Shown: one piece after another, positions 11,938-24,400 of the stretch
Layout of the letters: every line of letters starts with the position of its first letter
Numbering within the stretch: position 1 is the stretch's first letter
Assembly: GCA_032718475.1 (NCBI GenBank)
Contig: JAUCBJ010008399.1
Span: 1-37,799, forward strand
Direction: 5' to 3'
Source of the DNA: Nemertoderma westbladi
Taxonomy: Eukaryota; Xenacoelomorpha; Nemertodermatida; Nemertodermatidae
DNA: 37,799 bases
Position numbers and translations under genes: made by a program
The notes under the pieces: generated by a model
Told to the model about the DNA's origin: nothing
What the model saw: the letters and a program-made list of their open reading frames with translations, nothing else
Database searches by the model: none

Positions 11938-12123
11938 ACAAAGATGAGAATCAATATTATTAATTGTTAAAGATATTCAGTAAATTGGGTGTATTATAAT
12001 ATAAATTGAGATGAAATGAAACTAAACTGCAAGTCTTCAGGGATTTGTGAGTAATTTAATTTCCAAATACATTATTACTAATAAATTTAGAATAAAGACC
12101 CGCGTTGTTGTTGGGACACTGAG

Positions 12124-12402
12124 TTACTCCTGAGTCATCGCGATCAAGGAATGTTTCCCTTTTCCTTTCGATGTACCGAAGACTTCTCCCTCCTCTATGG
12201 TTTCGGGAAGGGGTTTCTTGTGAGTTTCGGGAAGGGTAATAACTGTTAGTCCAGCCGCGATGGTAATGACCCCGATAATGATGAATGGGAGGGGCTTCCA
12301 GATGACGTCACCGAGAAGCATTAGGAACGGGCAGATCACCCCGGCAACCCGCGCAACACAAGAGTTTGTACCGATTCCTATAGATCGCACTACCGTCGGA
12401 TA
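12124..12402 (-). CDS. SLC22-like: SLC22-like exon 8 (TM11-TM12, C-terminus)
   Basis: Acceptor tttactttcag precedes TAT CCG ACG, giving YPTVVRSIGIGTNSCVAR, then two hydrophobic spans. LPETHKKPLPETIEEGEVF follows, which is the family C-terminal signature. The cytoplasmic tail is Lys-rich and ends IAMTQE before a TAA stop at 12124-12126. Confidence 0.95.
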   Translation of the reverse strand, partial: YPTVVRSIGIGTNSCVARVAGVICPFLMLLGDVIWKPLPFIIIGVITIAAGLTVITLPETHKKPLPETIEEGEVFGTSKGKGKHSLIAMTQE

Positions 12403-15400
12403 CTGAAAGTAAATAAAACCAATCGAAAATATTCTATATTGTTGTCCTATCTATCTCTATACAAGTAAAGATTATTTTATGAGAAAAGTAGCTAACCTTT
12501 TTTAAAAATCATCTAAAAACACGCACACGGACTATTAAATTCTTAGACGTAATTATATTCCACTATTGGATTGGTGGTTGAAAAGTTGATTCACATTTAG
12601 AAGGAATCGAGTTATTTAGTGAAAACGCAAACAAATAATAGGCAGAAAAATTAGTTAATTTTTCCATTAGATGTACATGTTTTTAAAATTTGGGTGTTTT
12701 TGAATCATTATTGTAGAAATAAAATAATAACTGTTATTGTTAAATGATATTATGAGAATTGCAATATAATCCAAATGACTATGAATTATCACGCATAACA
12801 GTACCAGAATATCAGTAACTTCGAGTTTTACTGGCTGATCAAATTTTACGAGTTTTATATACGTTAACAATATGAACATGGTTTTTGAATTTTTGTTGGC
12901 TACTGGGATAATGCTAAACTGTGGTAGTCATATAAAATAGTTTTACCTTTATATAAAGTTATTTGACCGACTAGTGGGGAGTAAAGTAGTACATATCCTG
13001 CTTAAGTTTAAACTGATTAAGGAAATTTACATTTCATTTTGAATAAAATAGTATTAGCGTACTCAGGTTTTTCTGGGTTGAAATTACTACATAAATAGTT
13101 TTAAAAAAACAACAAAAAATTATGAAAGAAAACTAACTATTTCGCTAGAAACGACGTAGACCATAACGAATGTAGCGGTAAATGTTACCCTCCCGGCTTG
13201 AGCGAGAGTAATCTTTAACCAAGGAACGGGGATAGTGGCAGCCCCAATGCAACAAAGTCCTCCAATGATCTCCAATATCATGAGGGGATACTTCCGGCCG
13301 AAAAAATACAAAACCACTGAAACAAATAATTTCTAACGTTTTAATAACAAAATACTATACTTCTAATCAGAAGGTGTTATTTATTTCTAAGAAATACGAA
13401 TTACTGTTGATATTTATAAGTAGATAATATTAAATAAAATTTGTACACAAATTATATTACATTATCTAATTTACATAGATTATTGATTATATTAGACGAA
13501 CAAAAAGCAAATAATAAGAATACCAGATAAGGATAATAATATTCGAATTTATGGAACAATAACTTTTATGATATGTAATAAACTAGATTTGATCACCAAA
13601 GTTGTGAAATATTACTAAAGGAGTCTGTTGTGCGAACCCCTGAGGCCCTCAACTACCCCGAATACAAAACTCTTCCGCGGTCTCTGACCCCCAAGCAGAC
13701 AACATGAGTTTCAGCGGAGAGAACCGGGTGTCTGCGTATGACGCATGGCGCATGCGAAACTCATGCATTAACTATTACGATAGTTACAGTTACCTTGAGG
13801 AATAACCCTAGCTGAGGGCATTAACTACTCCGATAGTTACAGTTACCTTGAGGAATAACCCTAGCTGAGAGCATTAACTATTCCGATAGTTACAGTTACC
13901 TTGAAGAATAACCCTAGCTGAGGGCATTAATTCTCCGATAGTTACAGTTACCTTGAGGAATAACCCTAGCTGAGGGCATTAACTACTCCGATAGTTACAG
14001 TTACCTTGAGGAATAACCCTAGCTGAGGGCATTAATTCTCCGATAGTTACAGTTACCTTGAAGAATAACCCTAGCTGAGGGCATTAACTACTCCGATAGT
14101 TACAGTTACCTTGAGGAATAACCCTAGCTGAGGGCATTAACTACACCGATAGTTACAGTTACCTTGAGGAATAACCCTAGCTGAGGGCATGAACTACTCC
14201 GATAGTTACAGTTACCTTGAGGAATAACCCTAGCTGAGGGCATTAACTACACCGATAGTTACAGTTACCTTGAGGAATAACCCTAGCTGAGGGCATTAAT
14301 TCTCCGATAGTTACAGTTACCTTGAGGAATAACCCTAGCTGAGGGCATTAACTACTCCGATAGTTACAGTTACCTTGAGGAATAACCCTAGCTGAGGGCA
14401 TTAACTACTCCGATAGTTACAGTTACCTTGAGGAATAACCCTAGCTGAGGGCATTAACTACTCCGATAGTTACAGTTACCTTGAGGAATAACCCTTGCTG
14501 AGGGCATTAACTACACCGATAGTTACAGTTACCTTGAGGAATAACCCTAGCTGAGGGCATTAACTACTCCGATAGTTACAGTTACCTTGAGGAATAACCC
14601 TAGCTGAGGGCATTAACTACACCGATAGTTACAGTTACCTTGAGGAATAACCCTAGCTGAGGGCATTAATTCTCCGATAGTTACAGTTACCTTGAGGAAT
14701 AACCCTTGCTGAGGGCATTAACTACACCGATAGTTACAGTTACCTTGAGGAATAACCCTAGCTGAGGGCATTAACTACTCCGATAGTTACAGTTACCTTG
14801 AGGAATAACCCTTGCTGAGGGCATTAACTACTCCGATAGTTACAGTTACCTTGAGGAATAACCCTTGCTGAGGGCATTAACTACTCCGATAGTTACAGTT
14901 ACCTTGAGGAATAACCCTTGCTGAGGGCATTAACTACTCCGATAGTTACAGTTACCTTGAAGAATAACCCTAGCTGAGGGCATTAACTACTCCGATAGTT
15001 ACAGATACCTTGAGGAATAACCCTTGCTGAGGGCATTAACTACTCCGATAGTTACAGTTACCTTGAGGAATAACCCTTGCTGAGGGCATTAACTACTCCG
15101 ATAGTTACAGTTACCTTGAGGAATAACCCTAGCTGAGGGCATTAACTACTCCGATAGTTACAGTTACCTTGAGGAATAACCCTAGCTGAGGGCATTAACT
15201 ACTCCGATAGTTACAGTTACCTTGAGGAATAACCCTAGCTGAGGGCATTAACTACTCCGATAGTTACAGTTACCTTGAGGAATAACCCTAGCTGAGGGCA
15301 TTAACTATTCCGATAGTTACAGTTACCTTGAGGAATAACCCTAGCTGAGGGCATTAATTCTCCGATAGTTACAGTTACCTTGAGGAATAACCCTAGCTGA

Positions 15401-18400
15401 GGGCATTAACTACTCCGATAGTTACAGTTACCTTGAGGAATAACCCTAGCTGAGGGCATTAACTACTCCGATAGTTACAGTTACCTTGAGGAATAACCCT
15501 AGCTGAGGGCATTAACTACTCCGATAGTTACAGTTACCTTGAGGAATAACCCTAGCTGAGGGCATTAACTATTCCGATAGTTACAGTTACCTTGAGGAAT
15601 AACCCTAGCTGAGGGCATTAACTACTCCGATAGTTACAGTTACCTTGAGGAATAACCCTAGCTGAGGGCATTAACTACTCCGATAGTTACAGTTACCTTG
15701 AGGAATAACCCTAGCTGAGGGCATTAACTACTCCTATAGTTACAGTTTCCTTGAAGAATAACCCTTGCTGAGGGCATTAACTACTCCGATAGTTACAGTT
15801 ACCTTGAGGAATAACCCTAGCTGAGGGCATTAACTACTCCGATAGTTACAGTTACCTTGAGGAATAACCCTAGCTGAGGGCATTAACTACTCCGATAGTT
15901 ACAGTTACCTTGAAGAATAACCCTAGCTGAGGGCATTAACTACTCCGATAGTTACAGTTACCTTGAGGAATAACCCTAGCTGAGGGCATTAACTACTCCG
16001 ATAGTTACAGTTACCTTGAGGAATAACCCTAGCTGAGGGCATTAACTAGTCCGATAGTTACAGTTACCTTGAGGAATAACCCTAGCTGAGGGCATTAACT
16101 ACTCCGATAGTTACAGTTACCTTGAGGAATAACCCTAGCTGAGGGCATTAACTACTCCGATAGTTACAGTTACCTTGAAGAATAACCCTTGCTGAGGGCA
16201 TTAACTACTCCGATAGTTACAGTTACCTTGAGGAATAACCCTAGCTGAGGGCATTAACTACTCCGATAGTTACAGTTACCTTGATGAATAACCCTAGCTG
16301 AGGGCATTAACTACTCCGATAGTTACAGTACCTTGAGGAATAACCCTAGCTGAGGGCATTAACTACTCCGATAGTTACAGTTACCTTGAGGAATAACCCT
16401 AGCTGAGGGCATTAACTACTCCGATAGTTACAGTTACCTTGATGAATAACCCTAGCTGAGGGCATTAACTACTCCGATAGTTACAGTTACCTTGAGGAAT
16501 AACCCTAGCTGAGGGCATTAACTACTCCGATAGTTACAGTTACCTTGAGGAATAACCCTAGCTGAGGGCATTAACTACTCCGATAGTTACAGTTACCTTG
16601 AGGAATAACCCTAGCTGAGGGCATTAACTACTCCGATAGTTACATCTGTTGACGCCTAATGGGCATAGAGATTAGGGATTTTGTTCTATATTATCTTCAT
16701 AAATAGTGACAATTGATATGACTGCAAAATGGTTTTGTTTTATCATAAACTTATTGATATGTTATTATGTTGCCGTCAGTTCCTGAATCAAGGGATTGAC
16801 GCCAATGTAAGTTCCCGGGGGTTGCGCTAGATCCCGAAATACTATTCACCGGAATTATTGGTGTTGGGGAAACTTAGGATTTGTAATGCAGATCGTGAGA
16901 AAATAATAGTTTGGATTGAATGTTAATTTATTCGCTGCTAACTGATTCCTTAGACGAACTGTTGCATCAACTAATTGTTCACAATCTGATTCTAAATAAT
17001 TTTGGGCTCCCATACACTAAATAATTAGAATAAACACATACATCGGTAATAAACCTACAGTACAAACAATTTATTTAGTATTTACTTTATAGGACGGCAG
17101 ACTTACTTTATATGATTTTAACCACCCCAACTACGTTTGATACCCATGTCTAGTCGGTGTCCGTCATGTCTGGCGAGGGGCTACAGCTTCCGTTACGTTC
17201 CGAGTCCTTTTCAGGCTCGTAATAGCTCCATCAGCCACCTGTCACTCCGTCCGTTAATATCCGTAGTGTCTGGTGAGAAGATACAGTTTTCCATTACGTT
17301 GCGAGTCCTTTTCAGGCTCGTAATAGCTCCGTAGACCATAATCCTCTCTGTAAGTCGCAGAACGTCGGTGCGAGCAGAGGAGAGCGATTTCCATTGCGTT
17401 CCGAGTCCTTTTCAGGCTCGTAATAACTCCGTAGATCACAAACCCCGCTCCGTCAGTGTCGGTCCTTTGCGGAGCGCTATGTCGATTGGTTCCGAGTCCT
17501 TTTCAGGCTCGTACTACGCACAGCGAACTAGCGCACCGCTCAGGCGGTCCAAAGTCTGGTTCCCTTCCCGCTGTGTGGCCTCCTGGTCTGCTTGTTTCCG
17601 AGTCCTTTTCAGGCTCGTACTACGCACAGCGAACTAGCGCACCGCTCAGGCGGTCCAAAGTCTGGTTCCCTTCCCGCTGTGTGGCCTCCTGGTCTGCTTG
17701 TTTCCGAGTCCTTTTCAGGCTCGTACTACTCACAGTAAAAGAACCCACTGGGGAATAGGTAGTCCCTTCAGGATAGTCAGCCTTCCCGGAAAACAGCCCG
17801 TAATCAAATAATTTTGGGTTTTATAACTTCTAGTTTTTTACCCACCATGTCCGGGTATATTTGGAATTTTCATTTGGAATGAGTTTGTTTTTCGGTGGGT
17901 ACCCGGGGCCAGGATGAAAATAACGCGAACATATTATGATATTTATATAAAATACTTCTTATAATAAATAATTTGTTTACTCCTAGAAAGTCTATTTTAT
18001 TAATTTACTTACATAAACAAAGTGCCGTGGCGGGAACTTCCAAAAGACCACTGATGATGTTGTCGAGAAACATGCTGCTACCAAACTGGTCGATGTTTAA
18101 GGCAATCCCGTAGTAACCGATAACATTAACAAACCAATTAAAACACAATATAATAGTACGGAATCTGAGATTTGGAGTTCGAAACAGCGAAACGAAAGTG
18201 TAAGTTACAGGTCCGTCAGATGCAGTCTGGTTTGCGTGACCATGGTTGCTATCACCGATAGTGGTTGGAGACACAAAACATCCTTTCGACCTAGAAAGTT
18301 ATTATTTATAGAAGATTTATAAGAATATTAGAATTCCAGAAATCATACAAAATAGAACAAAGTCATACGGATAAATTGGTAATTTATAGATATTTGTATT

Positions 18401-21400
18401 AGTCAAGGTCAGTGTCCTTTAAGATGCGTCTCAAGAAAGTCATGGGCTGTCCACCATGCTTATTCACTCCATGAGGCTGCCAAAGTACAAGATTATGCAC
18501 TGGCTGGTCCTTAAGGCAAAAGCAATGTCCTGCAAAGTGGAGGCGGTTCCGTTCAAGTGTCAAGCTATTGAAGACTAATGGAACACCCCCAGTGTTGTAT
18601 AGAGTCTGATTGGGGGATGTGTTCAATGTACTTGACACAATGAATACGTGTTGCGGTTAGCTCCAATGCTGCACATAAAAGTCGCCAATTTATGGAGGTA
18701 TTTTTGGGTGAATGAATGGTTTCATATTATTATAATTTTTGCTGAATTGTTTTAAGTTTCTAATCAAATACCAATATATCTCACCTATCTTCCATTCGCT
18801 GGAGTTTTTCTTGTATTTCATTAGGAATCGCCATTTTATTTGTCGCCGCCATGCACTCCATTACTGCCCGTGCCTTTGTCACTCTCTTAGTTGTCAGCAA
18901 CCAACGCGCGCTCTCTTTTATGTGACTAAAAAGTTATATAGAAATTGAATAACTAATTGAGTAATCACAGTAATAATAAATACTCAATAATTTTATAATT
19001 TTATGAAATCGATTATTGCCCATTTATTAACGAATTATAAAAAAATATAAACCACTACTGAATACCAAGAGTTAAAACAGCTGCTGAATAAATCAACAGT
19101 TAAAACAGCTGCTGAATAATAAACCAAGAGTTAAAACAGCTGCTGAATAATAAACCAAGAGTTAAAATAGCTGCTGAATAATAAACCAAGAGTTAAAACA
19201 GCTGCTGAATAATAAACCAAGAGTTAAAACAGCTGCTGAATAATAAACCATGAGTTAAAATAGCTGCTGAATAATAAACCAAGAGTTAAAACAGCTGCTG
19301 AATAATAAACCAAGAGTTAAAACAGCTGCTGAATAATAAACAAAGAGTTAAAACAGCTGCTGAATAATAAACCAAGAGGTAAAACAGCTGCTAAATAATA
19401 AACCAAGAGGTAAACCAGTTGCTGAATAATAAACCAAGAGTTAAAACAGCTGCTGAATAATAAACCAAGAGTTAAAACAGCTGCTGAATAATACATATAC
19501 CAAGAGTTAAAGCAGCTACTAGATCATAAAGCAAGAGTTAAAGCAGCTACTGAATAATAAACCAAGAGTTAAAGCAGCCGCTGAATAATAAACCAAGAGT
19601 TAAAACAGCTGCTGAATAAATATACCAAGAGTTAAAGCAGCTGCTGAATAATAAACCAAGAGTTAAAACAGCTGCTGAATAATAAACCAAGAGTTAAAAC
19701 AGCTGCTGAATAATAAACCAAGAGTTAAAACAGCCGCTGAATAATAAATAAACCAAGAGTTAAAGCAGCTGCTGAATAATAAACCAAGAGTTAAAGCAGC
19801 TGCTGAATAATAAACCTAGAGTTAAAGCAGCCGCTGAATAATAAACCAAGAGTTAAAGCAGCCGCTGAATAATAAACCAAGAGTTAAAACAGCTGCTGAA
19901 TAATAAACCTAGAGTTAAAGCAGCTGCTGAATAAACCAAGAGTTAAATCAGCTGCTGAATAATAACCCAAGAGTTAAAACAGCTGTTGAATAATAAACCA
20001 AGAGTTAATACAGCTGCTGAATAATAAACCAAGAGTTAAAACAGCTGCTGAATAATAAACCAAGAGTTAAAACAGCTGCTGAATAATGAATAAACCAAGA
20101 GTTAAAGCAGCTACTAGATAATAAATCAAGAATTAAAGCAGCTGCTGAATAATAAACCAAGAGTTAAAGCAGCTGCTGAATAATAAACCAAGAGTTAAAG
20201 CAGCTGCTGAATAATAAATAAATCAAGAGTTAAAACAGCTGCTGAATAATAAATCAAGAGTTAAAACAGCTGCTGAATAATAAATATACCAAGAGTTAAA
20301 GCAGCTACTAGATAATAAATCAAGAGTTAAAGCAGCTGCTGAATAATAAACCAAGAGTTAAAGCAGCTGCTGAATAATAAACCAAGAGTTAAAGCAGCTG
20401 CTGAATAATAAACCAAGAGTTAAAGCAGCTGCTGAATAATAAACCAAGAGTTAAAGCAGCTGCTGAATAATAAACCAAGAGTTAAAGCAGCTGCTGAATA
20501 ATAAACCAAGAGTTAAAGCAGCTGCTGAATAATAAACCAAGAGTTAAAACAGATGCTGAATAATAAATAAACCAAGAGTTAAAGCAGCTGCTGAATAATA
20601 AACCAAGAGTTAAAGCAGCCGCTGAATAATAAACCAAGAGTTAAAGCAGCCGCTGAATAATAAACCAAGAGTTAAAACAGCTGCTGAATAATAAACCAAG
20701 AGTTAAAATAGCTGCTGAATATAAATAAATATAAATATATGAATTTATGTAAATATTGACATTTTATCTTTGTACCAACTGTTATGTACTTTTAATGAGA
20801 ATGTGCATAATGGGTTGTAAAATTTGAAAATTTTTGTGTGTAACACTTATGACCTATGACGCAGGCGTATGCGTCACGCACTATATGCACTTATGACGCA
20901 GGCGTATGCGTCATGGGTTTGTATTTAAATCTATGGGTTTGTAGATCATATTAGGTGCTTAGCTATTACTATATTGCTGTATTTTGCGCATTTAGGCAAA
21001 TCTTACAGTAGGTATGTATTGAGTGTGAGTCTGAATGTTGTTCTGCTACTTCTGCACTTTATAGGGTGTATTATTAGTGTTAGGTATATGGCGTAATGCC
21101 AACCACCTAATACCGTGGTACAGACTTACAGAAAGACCGACATACAGACAGACTAGATTTATATAAACGTTGAAACTGACATCAGAAATGAAATCACCAA
21201 CCCTAGGTTGCTCCCCTTCCATAGATTATCTCTCGCATTACTTAATATACCACCGTTTATTCTTCACTCTTATATCCCGCTAACCTTCTATCTCTTCTAA
21301 CACTAACCATATCCCAAAGAATGGTAAAACACAAAACACAACGCAGACTAGACAGAATGATCTCCAATCGTGTCTCATTGCGTAAGCAACTGTGGTAGAC

Positions 21401-24400
21401 ACCGCAATACCAAGACCAAAGTAGGCCTCTATAGTGCAACCAGTAAGGGTACGCCATTTGGGGGAGGACATCTCACACGCCATTATAAACCTATATGGTA
21501 AAATTATAAACTCAGGTTTTATACAAATGAGAAAATTATAAACCTATGAAATAAATTTAAACTTATAATAATTCAAATCCCTCCTCACATCTCTCGGGAG
21601 GTTCGGGGTTCGATCCCCCATGAGGGCCATTTGTTTCAACACGAATGCTTTGAAGAGACCAGCCAGGGTGCATCTCTGCCTTCCATCCTTAAGTGGTAGC
21701 TAAATGATTACTGGAGTTTCCTCTGGGGGGACCGCACTGCAAATAAGTCGCATTGGCCCAAATAAAAGTTTACAAGAAGATTAATATAAATTAATATAAA
21801 GAAATTTGAGTTGTGATCATAATGCAACTGTAATTGTTCACTCTAACATACTTGAGGCCGGTAGGTCCGCCGTTAGAAATAGGATTTGTAACTTAGAATA
21901 ATAGGAAGGCCAAGTGCCAGGTGAAGTGGCTGAACTGGTTAGCGCTACTACTAATGTCCACCAAAGTGGCTGAACTGGTTAGCGCTACTACTAATGTCCA
22001 CCAAAGTGGCTGAACTGGTTAGCGCTACTACTAATGTCCACCAAAGTGGCTGAACTGGTTAGCGCTACTACTAATGTCCAGCAAAGTGGCTGAACTGGTT
22101 AGCGCTACTACTAATGTCCACCAAAGTGGCTGAACTGTTTAGCGCTACTACTAATGTCCACCAAAGTGGCTGAACTGGTTAGCGCTACTACTAATGTCCA
22201 CCAAAGTGGCTGAACTGGTTAGCGCTACTACTAATGTCCACCAAAGTGGCTGAACTGGTTAGCGCTACTACTAATGTCCACCAAAGTGGCTGAACTGGTT
22301 AGCGCTACTACTAATGTCCACCAAAGTGGCTGAACTGGTTAGCGCTACTACTAATGTCCACCAAAGTGGCTGAACTGGTTAGCGCTACTACTAATGTCCA
22401 CCATATTGTGCAGCCCGGTCCTACATCTAAGTAAAATAAAGTTAAATAGTTTTACGGTGACTCACCCCATTATGATTACCATTATAGACGAACAACCAAG
22501 TAGAATTCTCTGAAAGATCATAACTTCGTAAGAAACACTAAAGTAATAGCTGGATATCGATACAGCGTGAACTACTACAGACCCATAGAAAGTCGGAAGG
22601 CGTCCAAAGTAATCCGCGATCTGCATAAAATTAATAATTAATAATTTTCTTATCTCTGTTTTGCATAATCAAAGTTACAAGAAACAATAATACAAGTTGG
22701 AATAAAACATGGAAGTTACAAGTCGACGTAGGAATGTGGTATATCGACGTAGGAATGTGGTATATCGACGTAGGAATGTGGTATATCGACGTAGGAATGG
22801 GGTATATCGACGTAGGAATGGGGTATATCGACGTAGGAATGGGGTATATCGACGTAGGAATGGGGTATATCGACGTAGGAATGTGGTATATCGACGTAGG
22901 AATGTGGTATATCGACGTAGGAATGGGGTATATCGACGTAGGAATGTGGTATATCGACGTAGGAATGGGGTATATCGACGTAGGAATGGGGTATATCGAC
23001 GTAGGAATGTGGTATATCGACGTAGGAATGGGGTATATCGACGTAGGAATGGGGTATATCGACGTAGGAATGTGGTATATCGACGTAGGAATGTGGTATA
23101 TCGACGAAGGAATGGGGTATATCGACGTAGGAATGTGGTATATCGACGTAGGAATGTGGTATATCGACGTAGGAATGTGGTATATCGACGTAGGAATGGG
23201 GTATATCGACGTAGGAATGGGGTATATCGACGTAGGAATGTGGTATATCGACGTAGGAATGGGGTATATCGACGTAGGAATGTGGTATATCGACGTAGGA
23301 ATGTGGTATATCGACGTAGGAATGTGGTATATCGACGTAGGAATGTGGTATATCGACGTAGGAATGTGGTATATCGACGTAGGAATGTGGTATATCGACG
23401 TAGGAATGTGGTATATCGACGTAGGAATGTGGTATATCGACGTAGGAATGTGGTATATCGACGTAGGAATGTGGTATATCGACGTAGGAATGTGGTATAT
23501 CGACGTAGGAATGGGGTATATCGACGTAGGAATGTGGTATATCGACGTAGGAATGTGGTATATCGACGTAGGAATGTGGTATATCGACGTAGGAATGTGG
23601 TATATCGACGTAGGAATGTGGTATATCGACGTAGGAATGTGGTACATCGACGTAGGAATGGGGTATATCGACGTAGGAATGGGGTATATCGACGTAGGAA
23701 TGGGGTATATCGACGTAGGAATGTGGTATATCGACGTAGGAATGGGGTATATCGACGTAGGAATGTGGTATATCGACGTAGGAATGTGGTATATCGACGT
23801 AGGAATGTGGAATATCGACGTAGGAATGTGGTATATCGACGTAGGAATGGGGTATATCGACGTAGGAATGTGGTATATCGACGTAGGAATGGGGTATATC
23901 GACGTAGGAATGGGGTATATCGACGTAGGAATGTGGTATATCGACGTAGGAATGTGGTATATCGACGTAGGAATGTGGTATATCGACGTAGGAATGGGGT
24001 ATATCGACGTAGGAATGTGGTGTATCGACGTAGGAATGTGGTATATCGACGTAGGAATGTGGTATATCGACGTAGGAATGTGGTATATCGACGTAGGAAT
24101 GTGGTATATCGACGTAGGAATGTGGTATATCGACGTAGGAATGTGGTATATCGACGTAGGAATGTGGTATATCGACGTAGGAATGTGGTATATCGACGTA
24201 GGAATGTGGTATATCGACGTAGGAATGGGGTATATCGACGTAGGAATGGGGTATATCGACGTAGGAATGTGGTATATCGACGTAGGAATGTGGTATATCG
24301 ACGTAGGAATGTGGTATATCGACGTAGGAATGTGGTATATCGACGTAGGAATGTGGTATATCGACGTAGGAATGTGGTATATCGACGTAGGAATGTGGTA

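Noticed and set aside
12667-12879. 70-codon hydrophobic minus-strand ORF as an extra transporter exon
   Set aside because: It lies within intron 7, where the phase-0 junction between EI and YPTVVRS already joins the conserved motif; the composition is AT-driven.
17137-17730. CRISPR array, because a conserved palindromic repeat alternates with variable spacers
   Set aside because: Spacing is irregular, two spacers are near-identical, repeat flanks are graded, there are no cas genes, and it lies inside a spliced intron.
17137-17758. Small ORFs in the stem-loop array as genes
   Set aside because: Frames simply read through the repeat; translations repeat the same peptide and lack any domain.
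18739-18948. 69-codon plus-strand ORF
   Set aside because: It is the antisense shadow of exon 5 (18785-18925).
21921-22402. Cluster of tRNA genes
   Set aside because: Only the D-arm/A-box part is present; no anticodon arm, T-arm or acceptor pairing in the unit.
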